DNA of 64,000 bases from Sphaerochaeta sp. (lineage in GTDB: Bacteria; Spirochaetota; Spirochaetia; Sphaerochaetales; Sphaerochaetaceae), in the NCBI GenBank assembly GCA_022482495.1, contig JAKVPA010000009.1, positions 20,898-84,897 on the forward strand, in the 5' to 3' direction. The notes below the pieces were generated by a model. That model worked only from the letters and a program-made list of their open reading frames with translations, did not search any database and was not told the DNA's origin. Of this stretch, positions 52,287-61,493 are shown piece after piece. Every line of letters starts with the position of its first letter. Positions within the stretch are counted from its first letter, which is position 1. The translations under genes and the position numbers were made by a program.

Positions 52287-54089
52287 TCAACCCACCGTCT
52301 CCCGGGCGTCCAGAATGGAGGAATTCTCCGCCGATTCCAGCCAGAGATACTCCAGCGGCTGCATGGTGAACCCCCATCCCGGGCTGACTACTTTGGAGGT
52401 GAACAGGTCGCGATACATACCGGTGAAGAAGGAAAAACGCACTTTCTGGGGCGCGTCGGAGAAATTGGACAGGCAGAGCAGTACTTTCCCACCCTTCACT
52501 CTCCGGATGGCCAGCACGTGGTCATTCTGGGCGTCCCACGTGGAGACCGTCGCGTCCGGGGCGAAATATCCGGTGGAGCCTCGTTTCAACGCGATGTCGG
52601 ATAGCGCGGAGAACACTCTGCCCACCACGGTTCGCCGATCGTTGCGAGAAGCGGCTTTGTCCCAGTCGAACGGCGCCTGCAACAATGTTCTGGCATCCCC
52701 ATCGGGGGAAGAGAGATCATTCAGCTGGGCGATCTCATCCCCGCTCTGCAGGGATGGCACGCCTTTCAGGGAGAACAGTGTCGTCCCAAGCAACAGCAAC
52801 CGCTGGATCGCCCGGGCCAGTGCCACTCCCTGCCCTTCCGCCAAGGCCGCTTCGATGCCGCAGAGGCTGGCCGGCGTGCCGCAGACCGATGCCGTACGCG
52901 CGACGGGATCATACCCGTACAGCCGGCCTCGGGCGTAACTGCCGGGGAACGTCCCTTCAAAAAACTGGTACAGAAATACCTGATGCTTCGCGGGATCCAG
53001 ACCGATCGCCATCAGGTCCTGGGCGTTGATATGCCACGAGATGGGATCAGAGCCCCCAAGGGACGCGGTAAACACGCAGTGAGACGGTAATGACAGCAAG
53101 TCTTCCGTCCTCCATCGAAGCACCCGGGCATCCTGGCTGGCCAGGGCGGAGAACAGGTTCGCCGCCAGATCCTTGTCGTCCATCACATGGCATTCCGGTT
53201 TGGAACGGGTTCCGAAATAGGTGGACATCGCCAAACCGGACTCTCCGCTGAGCACGACGGAAGGCGCGACGCTCTCCAACGCCAACCGGATGATTCTCAG
53301 GAGGGTATGCACCCGAGGAAGATCTCTGCACAACGTCCCCGGTTCCTTCCACAGGTACGGCAGTCCGATCAAATGGAAGCCGGTGACTCCCAGATTGGCC
53401 CATCGGCACATCATGAAGATCATTTCATTAAGCACGACGGGATTGTGGTACGAAAGATCCCAACCGCCCGGACCCGCTGAGGAGAATATCCAACCACCCA
53501 GCTCCTCGTCATGGTGGTACACGCCATCGGCCATCGCCATGGCCTTCCTTGTTTCGGCGTCATCGGCGATGACATACCGCTGACGGAATTCCGCGTTGCC
53601 ACGACGGGCAAGCGCCGCCCAGGCATGGGTGGACGAGGTGGCGTTCATCGGAAGTTCCAGACGGATGTCAACCTGCCGGGCCAGAAACTTTGCGCACAGG
53701 CGCTGGAGATCGGCCTTTGTTCCCAGCTGAGGATCCAGTTCGTCAAAATCCTCCACCAACCCACCATGGTTTCGGAATGGGACCGCCAGCCGGAGACTGG
53801 TCGCGCCGACCTCCTTCAGATAGGGGATTTTCTCCTGCATGGTCGCGAGATCCCCTGCGAAACGTCTGACATGCACCTTCACTTCCAAGGAGTTCTCGGA
53901 GAGATACCATCCGGGATGGGCCTCCCGTGCATCATCCAGGTGCCTGAGATCCAATGGACGTTCCCGTGCGTATCCGGCCAACGTGTTCTCCAGCTGGTCA
54001 AGATACCAGCGATTATCTCCGTACAGTTCCTTGTACAGCCATTCCAACTCATCCTTGCGGGCGGCAAAACGTGCTTCGTATCCTGACAT
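52287..54089 (-). CDS. Amylosucrase-like GH13 protein lacking the catalytic nucleophile
   Basis: A 600-aa protein that aligns along its length with amylosucrases (WYLSENSLEVKVHVRRFAGDL; VPFRNHGGLVEDFDELDPQLGT; WDLSYHNPVVLNEM; GVPSLQSGDEIAQLND). In the barrel the nucleophile motif RxDAVAFIWK is instead HLIGLPYLWK: Ile241 stands for Asp and His239 for Arg. Acid/base Glu283 in SGESG and Asp348 in GGSDPISW remain, but the His before it is Ser347, and the early DFVxNHTS motif is changed to ELPMNATSS. Sucrose transglycosylation or hydrolysis is therefore not expected. The frame is unbroken. Divergent from a PfkB kinase. GGAGGGA precedes ATG 54089. Confidence 0.85.
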   Translation of the reverse strand: MSGYEARFAARKDELEWLYKELYGDNRWYLDQLENTLAGYARERPLDLRHLDDAREAHPGWYLSENSLEVKVHVRRFAGDLATMQEKIPYLKEVGATSLRLAVPFRNHGGLVEDFDELDPQLGTKADLQRLCAKFLARQVDIRLELPMNATSSTHAWAALARRGNAEFRQRYVIADDAETRKAMAMADGVYHHDEELGGWIFSSAGPGGWDLSYHNPVVLNEMIFMMCRWANLGVTGFHLIGLPYLWKEPGTLCRDLPRVHTLLRIIRLALESVAPSVVLSGESGLAMSTYFGTRSKPECHVMDDKDLAANLFSALASQDARVLRWRTEDLLSLPSHCVFTASLGGSDPISWHINAQDLMAIGLDPAKHQVFLYQFFEGTFPGSYARGRLYGYDPVARTASVCGTPASLCGIEAALAEGQGVALARAIQRLLLLGTTLFSLKGVPSLQSGDEIAQLNDLSSPDGDARTLLQAPFDWDKAASRNDRRTVVGRVFSALSDIALKRGSTGYFAPDATVSTWDAQNDHVLAIRRVKGGKVLLCLSNFSDAPQKVRFSFFTGMYRDLFTSKVVSPGWGFTMQPLEYLWLESAENSSILDARETVG

Positions 54090-54214
54090 AGTCCCTCCAT
54101 CTATCACCATAGATGCAAAATGCCGAACGCGCAATGTTTCTTGTGCAAACTTCCCTTCGTTTCACTCTTCCACGCCCCAAAGGAACGGCGTATGATACGG
54201 GAAAGGAGGTTGGC

Positions 54215-55102
54215 GTGAAGTACTTGGCGTTTGGGGAAATTCTGTTCGATGTGTTCCCGGACAAACGGACATTGGGAGGCGCGCCGCTGAACGTGGCGGC
54301 CCATCTGTCAAAACTGGGAGGGGAAGGCGCCATTGTCAGCGCCGTAGGCGACGATGAGCTTGGACGGGAAGCAAGGAAAGAGATCATGTCATTCGGTCTG
54401 GATGAATCCTATCTGAAAACAAGCGCGTATCCTACGGGACGAGCCGATATTTCCCTGGTTGGGAAAAACGCTGATTATACGTTCAACGAGCCATGCGCGT
54501 GGGATGACATTACGTTGGTGAAAGCCCCTGAGTCCCGCTACGACTTGATCTATTTCGGCACGCTCGCCCAGCGTGGCGCGACGAGCAGGGACACGCTGGA
54601 AGATCTCTTATCCTCCGTCCCGTCCCGGGAAGTCTTCTTTGACGTCAACATCCGGAAACGCTTTTATACGGAGGATATCATCCACCGTGGCCTGGAATAC
54701 GCCACCATCCTGAAGATGAATGACGAGGAACTTCCGTTGATCTCCTCCCTTTCCGGAGGACCGGAAGCAAATGAGGAGCGGATGGTCCGGTTCCTGATGG
54801 ACGAGTACCGCATCCCGGTGGTCTTGCTTACCAAAGGAAAACATGGGTCGACGTGCTACCAGGAAGACAAGAAGATCGACATGCCATGCGGGGACGTCCC
54901 TGTGGCGGACACCGTCGGCGCGGGAGACAGTCTGTCAGCGGGATTTCTTACTTCCTATCTGGCCACCAACGACGCGAAGAAAGCGCTGGCCGTCGGCTCC
55001 ACCCTTGCCGATTATGTCTGCGCGCATCGTGGAGCGATTCCTCCGTATGACCAGCAGATCACCCGCTTTCTCCTAGAACAAGGAATTCCGGTACGAAGGT
55101 GA
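54215..55102 (+). CDS. PfkB-family carbohydrate kinase (fructokinase-like)
   Basis: A 295-aa ribokinase-fold kinase. LAFGEILFDVFP, TLGGAPLNVAAHLSKLG, and the anion-hole/catalytic motif DTVGAGDSLSAGF are intact. The GTG start at 54215 is set by a perfect AAAGGAGGT; earlier in-frame codons lack one. Fructokinase is the nearest type. Divergent placement next to an amylosucrase-like protein suggests a sucrose or fructose connection. Stop overlaps or abuts the HAD gene. Confidence 0.88.
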   Translation: MKYLAFGEILFDVFPDKRTLGGAPLNVAAHLSKLGGEGAIVSAVGDDELGREARKEIMSFGLDESYLKTSAYPTGRADISLVGKNADYTFNEPCAWDDITLVKAPESRYDLIYFGTLAQRGATSRDTLEDLLSSVPSREVFFDVNIRKRFYTEDIIHRGLEYATILKMNDEELPLISSLSGGPEANEERMVRFLMDEYRIPVVLLTKGKHGSTCYQEDKKIDMPCGDVPVADTVGAGDSLSAGFLTSYLATNDAKKALAVGSTLADYVCAHRGAIPPYDQQITRFLLEQGIPVRR

Positions 55103-55104
55103 AC

Positions 55105-55731
55105 ATGGTCCATAAGCCACTTCGCCTGGTCATCTCCGACATCGGGGACGTATATGTTCGCTGGCACGGGGTTATTTCCCGTATCTGCCAAATTTATGGC
55201 CTTCCCAAAGAAGAATTCACCTCTTGGTACCTCAACGGGTTCGCCACCATGTTGTATGAGGGGATCCTTCCCATCGAGGAATTCTGGAAGACGGTGAACA
55301 TCACCTATCATGTCAACGTGACCGGAGATCCGTTCACCACCTATTTTGACGGTACGCCGATCAAAGGAATGGAACGAGTATTCAAGGCGCTGAAGGCCCA
55401 TGGCATCCGCCTCGTCTCGGCATCCAACACCTACGCACCAAACTGGGACGTCTGTTTCCGGTACGCCGATATGTCAGTGTTCAGCGCCCACTACCCTTCC
55501 CACCTGCTGCATCTGGCAAAGCCCAGCCAGGAATACTTCCACGCGGTCCTGGACAAAGAGCGCGTCGCACCGGCTCTCTGCCTGTTCATTGATGACCGTG
55601 AGGAAAACATCAAAGGAGCGCAAGAGGCCGGCATCCCTTCCTACCAATACCTGTTCTCTGAAGACCCGGACGCGACCAATCTGGAAGCGTTTCTCAACCA
55701 GAGGTATGGGTTCACGCCCCCTTTGGCGTGA
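55105..55731 (+). CDS. HAD-family hydrolase
   Basis: A 208-aa phosphatase-type protein. Motif I VISDIGDVYV provides the nucleophile Asp, motif II is SASNT, motif III Lys is in LAKPSQEYF, and motif IV is FIDDREENI. The cap between motifs is of the small helical type. ATG at 55105 has AAGGTG upstream; an overlapping GTG at 55099 is possible. Substrate, perhaps a sugar phosphate from the kinase context, is inferred only. Confidence 0.85.
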   Translation: MVHKPLRLVISDIGDVYVRWHGVISRICQIYGLPKEEFTSWYLNGFATMLYEGILPIEEFWKTVNITYHVNVTGDPFTTYFDGTPIKGMERVFKALKAHGIRLVSASNTYAPNWDVCFRYADMSVFSAHYPSHLLHLAKPSQEYFHAVLDKERVAPALCLFIDDREENIKGAQEAGIPSYQYLFSEDPDATNLEAFLNQRYGFTPPLA

Positions 55732-55740
55732 TACGAATAC

Positions 55741-55768
55741 AAAAAAAGATCCAGAACCGAAGTCCTGG
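55741..55768 (-). terminator. Terminator of tRNA-Val with UUCG tetraloop
   Basis: On the minus strand CCAGGAC-TTCG-GTTCTGG forms a 7-bp stem (one G-U) with the extra-stable UUCG loop, followed by ATC and seven T. Confidence 0.85.
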
Positions 55769-55776
55769 ACCCGATT

Positions 55777-55848
55777 TGGACGAGATTGGGATTGAACCAA
55801 CGACCCCCGCCGTGTGAAAGCGATGCTCTCCCACTGAGCTACTCGTCC
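55777..55848 (-). tRNA. tRNA-Val (anticodon CAC)
   Basis: A 72-nt cloverleaf on the minus strand: acceptor GGACGAG / CTCGTCC perfect; D arm GCTC...GAGC; anticodon stem TCGCT / GGCGG (two G-U) with loop TTCACAC, anticodon CAC at 55814-55816; T arm GTTGG-TTCAATC-CCAAT. Discriminator A; CCA is not encoded. Confidence 0.93.
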
Positions 55849-55859
55849 GAAACAATGTC

Positions 55860-55888
55860 ATCCTACTAAAGAACCGAGTCTTTGTCCA
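55860..55888 (-). promoter_or_regulatory. Promoter of tRNA-Val
   Basis: On the minus strand TGGACA (complement of 55883-55888), 17-base spacer, TAGGAT (complement of 55860-55865), 11 bases before the tRNA. Confidence 0.6.
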
Positions 55889-55915
55889 TAGGAAAAAAAG
55901 AAAACCCGTTACACA

Positions 55916-56605
55916 TCACGGAAGGAATGTCCGTTGTGGCACAACGATGCTCTTCCATGGGTGGGATAAAGGAGACAAGGATGCGGTTGGCCCGGCGAGT
56001 TTCGGTTTCATGTGATGGACGAAATCATCCACGCTGCTTTCGTCCATGATGATGAATTCATCGTCGTCGATCGTCTCCCCTTTGACGAGCAATTCCAACA
56101 ACCGTTCTTGGGATTTTTCGGAGACCACTGCCATGTACGCCCCCAGAGATACATTGAAATCGTACGCCATCGCCACAATTTGCGCCAAATTTGCCCAATG
56201 CTTGTAGTTGTCGTTGGATTGGTGGATGATGGAAGTGTCTACACGATGATACCGTTGCCGAAACTCCATGGATCTGTTTCGGGACGTTTTACGGAAGTAC
56301 GCGTTGGCTCGAGCGAAACCAGTCCGGCTGAACAGCGGCATCGCGTGGGGTGTCTCTTGCTTAAGTGCGTCCAACCAATCCTCATGTTGAGCTCCTATCG
56401 CGATCAAAACAATGGAAAATGGATAGAAGTTCCCGAGCTTTTTTTCAAGAAGATAACTCTTCAATGTACGCTCTGAAATCCGGCATGCGTCACTGAGTTG
56501 GGGAATCGACAATCCACTTCGATGAATGCTTGTCCCTAAAAACCCCGCCGTAGCCTCACTCACAGCATCAAGCGCCCCTACCAAAGTGTCGGAGAGGGAA
56601 ACCAT
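55916..56605 (-). CDS. HTH-containing protein of unknown function
   Basis: A 229-aa protein. Residues about 33-55 (GLSIPQLSDACRISERTLKSYL) look like a helix-turn-helix of the XRE/Cro type; the rest has no recognised domain. Its acidic C-terminal part (GETIDDDEFIIMDESSVDDFV) could contact a partner. AAGGAGAAAG precedes ATG 56605. Base composition is a little AT-richer than its neighbours. Divergent from prfA. Probably a regulator, but its targets are unknown. Confidence 0.65.
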   Translation of the reverse strand: MVSLSDTLVGALDAVSEATAGFLGTSIHRSGLSIPQLSDACRISERTLKSYLLEKKLGNFYPFSIVLIAIGAQHEDWLDALKQETPHAMPLFSRTGFARANAYFRKTSRNRSMEFRQRYHRVDTSIIHQSNDNYKHWANLAQIVAMAYDFNVSLGAYMAVVSEKSQERLLELLVKGETIDDDEFIIMDESSVDDFVHHMKPKLAGPTASLSPLSHPWKSIVVPQRTFLP

Positions 56606-56719
56606 GTATCTTTCTCCTTGTGTGTTTTCAATTTTTGAGGGAATTGTACAATGGAAAAAACAAGGTGTAAACAACAAATATCAGTTTCCGCTCATTTGAA
56701 ACATGTCCCGTGTAGCTTG

Positions 56720-56749
56720 TTGATATAGCGCCAATCTTTTAGGTATACT
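56720..56749 (+). promoter_or_regulatory. Promoter of prfA (leaderless)
   Basis: TTGATA (56720-56725), 18-base spacer, TATACT (56744-56749). ATG at 56757 lies at the predicted transcription start and has no Shine-Dalgarno sequence. Confidence 0.6.
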
Positions 56750-56756
56750 TACCCGT

Positions 56757-57821
56757 ATGTTGGAGAAACTGCCAGAATTCCGCAAACAACTCGAAGAACT
56801 CGACGAAAAGCTTTCGCGTTCCGACGCGACACGGGACATGTCCGCGTACAAAGCCCTGATGCAGGAACGCGGGCACCTCGCTCCCATCGTGGACAAGCTG
56901 ACCGAGTTGGAAGCGTTGGACAACCAGATCAAAGATGCCGAAGCGCTCCTTCGTACGGAAAGCGAGCCGGAAATGGTCGCATTGGCGAAAGAGGAACTTG
57001 CCGGCCTTTCCAAACAATACGAGGCATCTGAGGAACAAGCGAAAATCATGCTGGTCCCCCCTGATCCCTTGGAAGGCAAGAACATCATCATGGAGATTCG
57101 GGCAGGAACTGGTGGTGACGAAGCCGCGCTGTTCGCCGCCGATCTGTTCGACATGTACAAACGGTATGCTGAGATCAAAGGTTGGAAAATGGAAGTGCTC
57201 AGCGCCAACCAGATCGATTTGGGCGGATACAAGGAAATCATCGTCTCCATCAGCGGCAAGGATGTGTATGGCTCACTCCGTTGGGAAAGCGGTGTGCATC
57301 GTGTCCAACGGGTTCCGGTAACGGAGAACGGAGGAAGAATCCACACATCCGCGGCGTCAGTCGCCGTGCTTCCCGAAGCGGAAGAAACAGATATCGTCAT
57401 CCGTGACGAAGACATCCGCATCGATGTGATGCGAGCGGGCGGTCATGGGGGCCAATGCGTCAACACGACGGACAGCGCCGTGCGGATCACCCACATCCCA
57501 ACCGGTCTGGTCGTCATCCAGCAGGATGAGAAAAGCCAGTTGAAAAACAAGAACAAAGCGATGCGGGTACTTCGGGCACGGTTGCTCGACCTGGAGGAGT
57601 CCAAGAAGAACGCCGAGCGCGCTGCGGCGAGAAAGAGCATGGTGGGAACCGGCGACCGGTCGGAGCGGATCCGTACCTACAACTTCCCTCAGAACCGGCT
57701 TACCGACCACCGCATTGACTTGACGTTGTACAAACTTGACCAGATCATGGCGGGAAACCTGGATCTGGTGATCGATCCGCTGAAGATCGCCGCGGGAGAA
57801 GCGGCGCTGAAGGATATCTGA
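56757..57821 (+). CDS. prfA: Peptide chain release factor 1
   Basis: A 354-aa translation terminator for UAA/UAG. Codon-recognition tripeptide P187-V188-T189 (E. coli PAT) and peptidyl-hydrolysis motif G231-G232-Q233 in GGHGGQCVN are present. Followed after one base by prmC, the methylase that modifies this Gln. Start assigned by length and the promoter immediately upstream. RF1 rather than RF2, as the PxT motif shows. Confidence 0.96.
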   Translation: MLEKLPEFRKQLEELDEKLSRSDATRDMSAYKALMQERGHLAPIVDKLTELEALDNQIKDAEALLRTESEPEMVALAKEELAGLSKQYEASEEQAKIMLVPPDPLEGKNIIMEIRAGTGGDEAALFAADLFDMYKRYAEIKGWKMEVLSANQIDLGGYKEIIVSISGKDVYGSLRWESGVHRVQRVPVTENGGRIHTSAASVAVLPEAEETDIVIRDEDIRIDVMRAGGHGGQCVNTTDSAVRITHIPTGLVVIQQDEKSQLKNKNKAMRVLRARLLDLEESKKNAERAAARKSMVGTGDRSERIRTYNFPQNRLTDHRIDLTLYKLDQIMAGNLDLVIDPLKIAAGEAALKDI

Positions 57822-57822
57822 C

Positions 57823-58680
57823 ATGGCATGGCGGACCTGGGAAGCGATCCGCTTCGTCAGGCGCGCGCTCACAGAAGCCTCCGTGACGCCGACGGCGGAT
57901 CTGGAGGCGAAGCTTTTGGTGGAACACGCCACGGGATTGAGTCCGACCGAGCTGGTCACCCGGCGCGACCAGCTTCTCGATGACAACGAAGAAACGGAAC
58001 TGCGGAATCTTCTTTCCAAACGATTGTCCCATATCCCCATCGCCTATCTCTTGGGACACCGAGAGTTTTACGGGTTGGATTTTCTTGTCGATCCCCGCGT
58101 GTTGATCCCTCGCCCTGATACGGAGACGTTAGTGGAGACGGTTCTCCGCGTAACCACTCCTTCCCCATCTCTCAGGCTCCTGGATGTGTGCACGGGAAGC
58201 GGTTGTGTCGGCATCACGCTCTCCCGGGAACTTCATTGTCCCGTCACGTTGGCCGACATCAGTACCGACGCGCTTGCCGTCGCAGACAAAAACGCGCAAA
58301 GGTTTTGCGATGTTCCATATACGCTTGTCCAAAGCGATTTGTTTTCCCACATTGACGGCATCTTTGACGTCATCGTATCCAATCCCCCTTACCTCGCTCC
58401 TTCCTGGATTGAAGAGGCGGACCCCCAAGTCAGGAAAGAACCCATCTTGGCGTTGGATGGTGGCAGTGACGATGGGCTTGATCTGATCCGGCGCCTGGTT
58501 CCCGCCGCTGTCGAGCACCTCACCCCTGGAGGGAAGCTGTTTCTTGAGTGTGATGACCGGCAAATCAATGCGGCGAAGCGACTTCTACTTGCCAATGGGT
58601 TTGTGAATGAGTACAGTGAAAAGGACCTTACAGGCCAAGAACGCGTCGTTTGGGGAGAGATCGCATGTACGACCAGCTGA
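57823..58680 (+). CDS. prmC: Release factor glutamine methyltransferase
   Basis: A 285-aa N5-glutamine methyltransferase (HemK) acting on the GGQ of release factors. LLGHREFYGLDF, IPRPDTETLVE, LDVCTGSGCVGITLS (SAM motif I), and catalytic NPPYLAP are intact. It lies one base after prfA, the classic prfA-prmC pair, and its end overlaps rel by 16 bases. Confidence 0.95.
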   Translation: MAWRTWEAIRFVRRALTEASVTPTADLEAKLLVEHATGLSPTELVTRRDQLLDDNEETELRNLLSKRLSHIPIAYLLGHREFYGLDFLVDPRVLIPRPDTETLVETVLRVTTPSPSLRLLDVCTGSGCVGITLSRELHCPVTLADISTDALAVADKNAQRFCDVPYTLVQSDLFSHIDGIFDVIVSNPPYLAPSWIEEADPQVRKEPILALDGGSDDGLDLIRRLVPAAVEHLTPGGKLFLECDDRQINAAKRLLLANGFVNEYSEKDLTGQERVVWGEIACTTS

Positions 58681-60698
58681 TCGAACGTTTCATCCAGAAA
58701 GCGTTCAAGTATCCCAAGGAAGACCAGGAAAAGATCCTGGCCGCGGCGACGTTCGCGGCAGAGAAGCACGCGAACCAGAAACGGGCCAGCGGGGAACCGT
58801 ATCTGATCCACCCATTAGCCGTCGGCGAAATCCTGATCAAACTGAAAATGGATGCCGATACCATTTGCGCCGGGCTCCTGCATGATACCATTGAAGACAC
58901 GTCCACTACGTACGAGGATATCCAGCACCTGTTCGGAAAACCGGTTGCGGACATGGTGGAAGGCGTAACGAAAATCGGCGCGCTGAAGACAATGAACAAG
59001 AGCGCGGCGGAAGCGGAAACGATTCGCAAGATGTTCTTCGCCATGAGCAAGGACATCCGGGTGATCATCATCAAGCTGGCCGACAAACTCCACAATATGC
59101 GCACCCTTCAGCATCTCAAGCCGGAGCGAGCCAAGGAGATCGCCCAAGAGTGTCTGGACATCTACGCGCCACTGGCGGATCGGCTTGGCATTTCCTGGCT
59201 GAAAGATGAGCTTGAGGATCTTTCCCTGAAGACGCTGAAGCCTGATGTCTATCAGTTTATCCAGGACTATCTGATGGGCAAGAAAGGTGAGCAGACCGCC
59301 TATCTGGGACGAGTGGAAAAATCCATTTACCGGGCCTGCAGCGAGGCGCAGATCTCCGATATCATCGTTTCCAGCCGTGTCAAGCACGCCTACTCCGTCT
59401 ACATGAAGATGAAGAAGCGGAAAAAGGAAATCGATGAGATATTCGATATCCTCGGCGTGAGGATCCTGTGCAATTCCGTTACGGAGTGTTATGCGATTCT
59501 TGGTGTCGTGCATAGCCTTTGGCCCCCGATCGAAGGGCGATTCAAGGATTACATCGCCATGCCAAAGGCGAACAACTACCAGAGCCTGCATACGACGGTG
59601 ATGTCGCTGGATGGGAAGCTGTTGGAGATTCAGATCCGCACCAAGGAGATGAACTATACCGCCGAATATGGTGTCGCCGCCCACTGGGCGTACAAGGCGG
59701 AATCAGGCTCAGAAAGTGGCGCGTGGTCCAAGATGGACAGCGAACAATTCTCCAAGATGATCTCCAAGCTCCAGAGTTGGTCAAATGAGATCGAGCACAG
59801 CGAGTCGTTCATGGATGACATCAAGGATGAAATCCTAAAGGACACCATCTATGTGTTTACGCCTCAGGGTCACATCATCGAACTGCCGGCAAACGCGACC
59901 GCTCTTGATTTCGCCTATCAGATCCATACGGAGGTAGGCAATCATACCGTTGGGGCGAAAGCGGATGGTTCGATCATCTCTTTGGACACCCCGCTGAAGA
60001 ATACCCAGGTCATTGAGATTTTGACCAGTCCGAACGCCCATCCCCATGTCCAATGGTTGCGCTATGCCCAGACGTCTGGTGCGAGAAAGAAGATCAAGGC
60101 ATGGTTGAACAAGTACGACCAAGATATTTTGATCGACAACGACATTATTGCCAAACGGAAGAGCGAGGAACCCCAACCTCCCAAACAAGAACAACAGACG
60201 ACATCCACCTTTGTTCCGGATGCGGATGGTATTGTCCGTCATGTGAACAACAGCGGGCTTTCCAAACTGAAAGTCGGTGATGAGCGAAACATGATGATCC
60301 ATCTCGCCCGATGTTGCAATCCTGTACGAGGAGACGATATCGTCGGATATATTTCACGTGGTCGAGGTATTATTGTCCATAAAAAGGATTGCCCAAACCT
60401 TCGGCACATGAGTGAGATGGAAGACCGGGTCATTGATGTTGAGTGGGAAACAGGCAATCCTCGGCTTACACGCAATTTTTCCATCATTTCCAAACGCACC
60501 AATGATTTGTTTGGAGAGATTGAGGGTGCTATCCATAAATACCAAGGCCATTTGATCAGCGGAAACCTTCATGACAACCCTGAAGGCCGGTTGATTGGGA
60601 ATTTCGCCATGGAAGTTGCTCATGAGGAGGATTTCAACAAAATCATGAAGAGTCTGAAGACCATTCCATCCATCGTTAATATCACGACGATCAACTGA
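58665..60698 (+). CDS. rel: Bifunctional (p)ppGpp synthetase/hydrolase (Rel/SpoT)
   Basis: A 677-aa stringent-response enzyme. HD hydrolase domain with H73-D74 in GLLHDTIEDT and KLADKLHNMRTL; synthetase with RFKDYIAMPKANNYQSLHTTV, the RxKD form typical of bifunctional enzymes, and EIQIRTKEMN. C-terminal TGS (about 393-455, DTIYVFTPQGHIIELP), a Cys-containing zinc-finger-like region (LARCCNPVRGDDI, KKDCPNL) and an ACT domain to the end. GGGGAG precedes ATG 58665. Translationally linked to prmC. Confidence 0.96.
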   Translation: MYDQLIERFIQKAFKYPKEDQEKILAAATFAAEKHANQKRASGEPYLIHPLAVGEILIKLKMDADTICAGLLHDTIEDTSTTYEDIQHLFGKPVADMVEGVTKIGALKTMNKSAAEAETIRKMFFAMSKDIRVIIIKLADKLHNMRTLQHLKPERAKEIAQECLDIYAPLADRLGISWLKDELEDLSLKTLKPDVYQFIQDYLMGKKGEQTAYLGRVEKSIYRACSEAQISDIIVSSRVKHAYSVYMKMKKRKKEIDEIFDILGVRILCNSVTECYAILGVVHSLWPPIEGRFKDYIAMPKANNYQSLHTTVMSLDGKLLEIQIRTKEMNYTAEYGVAAHWAYKAESGSESGAWSKMDSEQFSKMISKLQSWSNEIEHSESFMDDIKDEILKDTIYVFTPQGHIIELPANATALDFAYQIHTEVGNHTVGAKADGSIISLDTPLKNTQVIEILTSPNAHPHVQWLRYAQTSGARKKIKAWLNKYDQDILIDNDIIAKRKSEEPQPPKQEQQTTSTFVPDADGIVRHVNNSGLSKLKVGDERNMMIHLARCCNPVRGDDIVGYISRGRGIIVHKKDCPNLRHMSEMEDRVIDVEWETGNPRLTRNFSIISKRTNDLFGEIEGAIHKYQGHLISGNLHDNPEGRLIGNFAMEVAHEEDFNKIMKSLKTIPSIVNITTIN

Positions 60699-60707
60699 GG
60701 CGAACGC

Positions 60708-61373
60708 ATGAGAAATCTCTTTGAGACCGCTTTTTATCTTGTATATCTTGTCATTGTCATGACGACAGGAAGTGTAATGGTACGAAGGTGCCATGGACGG
60801 AAGCAGTACTGGTTGTTTGCGGTCGCTTCTCTGTTGCTTGGTACGGGCGATGCCATGTATCTCCTTCCACGGGCCTATGCGCTCAGTATGGGGAATCTTG
60901 AGACAAATGCTTGGGTCAGTGGAATCGGGATGCTGGTTGCTCTTCTTTCCCATGTGACGTTTTTTGTGCTGCTCTATCATGTAGCCCGTCTTCGTTACCG
61001 GATTCAAGGTCACATTCCATTCATGGTGTGTGTGTACATTTGTGCAGGGGCAACCTTTGTACTTCATGTGCTCCCACAGAATCATTGGATTACGCGTTCG
61101 CCCTCATGGACAATTGGAATTGTACGAGCTATCCCATATATCGCATTAGGCGTTCTTGTCTGTATCTTTTTCGCAATTGAATCAAAGAAAGCTAATGACC
61201 AACATTTCCATTGGATGTCTTTGGCAATTGCTTGCAACTATGCTTGTTATATTCCAGTAGTCATTTGGATCCGCTATGCTCCTTCTCTTTGGGTTCTTAT
61301 GATTCCTCAAGCCGTTACGTTCGTATGGATCATCACCATCGGGTTCAGGGCAATGAGCGGGGAAGCAAAATAG
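60708..61373 (+). CDS. Multipass membrane protein of unknown function
   Basis: A 221-aa protein with about seven hydrophobic segments beginning ETAFYLVYLVIVMTTGSVM. No enzymatic motif is recognised; a loop with RYRIQGHIPFMV and a cytoplasmic IESKKANDQH are the main hydrophilic parts. Nine bases follow rel, but composition is noticeably AT-richer, marking the start of the AT-rich end of the window. Conserved in no family I can name. Confidence 0.7.
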   Translation: MRNLFETAFYLVYLVIVMTTGSVMVRRCHGRKQYWLFAVASLLLGTGDAMYLLPRAYALSMGNLETNAWVSGIGMLVALLSHVTFFVLLYHVARLRYRIQGHIPFMVCVYICAGATFVLHVLPQNHWITRSPSWTIGIVRAIPYIALGVLVCIFFAIESKKANDQHFHWMSLAIACNYACYIPVVIWIRYAPSLWVLMIPQAVTFVWIITIGFRAMSGEAK

Positions 61374-61433
61374 AAAATCCAAACATGTAATCACCAATTA
61401 TTGTTTCTTCCATTATGCAGACTTTGTTTTTTC

Positions 61434-61462
61434 TTGCCAAACGAACAGTGTTAGCATACAAT
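61434..61462 (+). promoter_or_regulatory. Promoter of the TetR-family gene
   Basis: TTGCCA (61434-61439), 17-base spacer, TACAAT (61457-61462). The -10 lies within the palindrome at 61449-61472. Confidence 0.65.
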
Positions 61463-61472
61463 AAAACTAACA
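61449..61472. promoter_or_regulatory. Autoregulatory operator of the TetR-family gene
   Basis: Perfect 6-base arms TGTTAG (61449-61454) and CTAACA (61467-61472), 12-base spacer, covering the -10 box. This is the expected location for TetR auto-repression. Confidence 0.65.
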
Positions 61473-61493
61473 TCATTCGTATGGAGGTATTCT

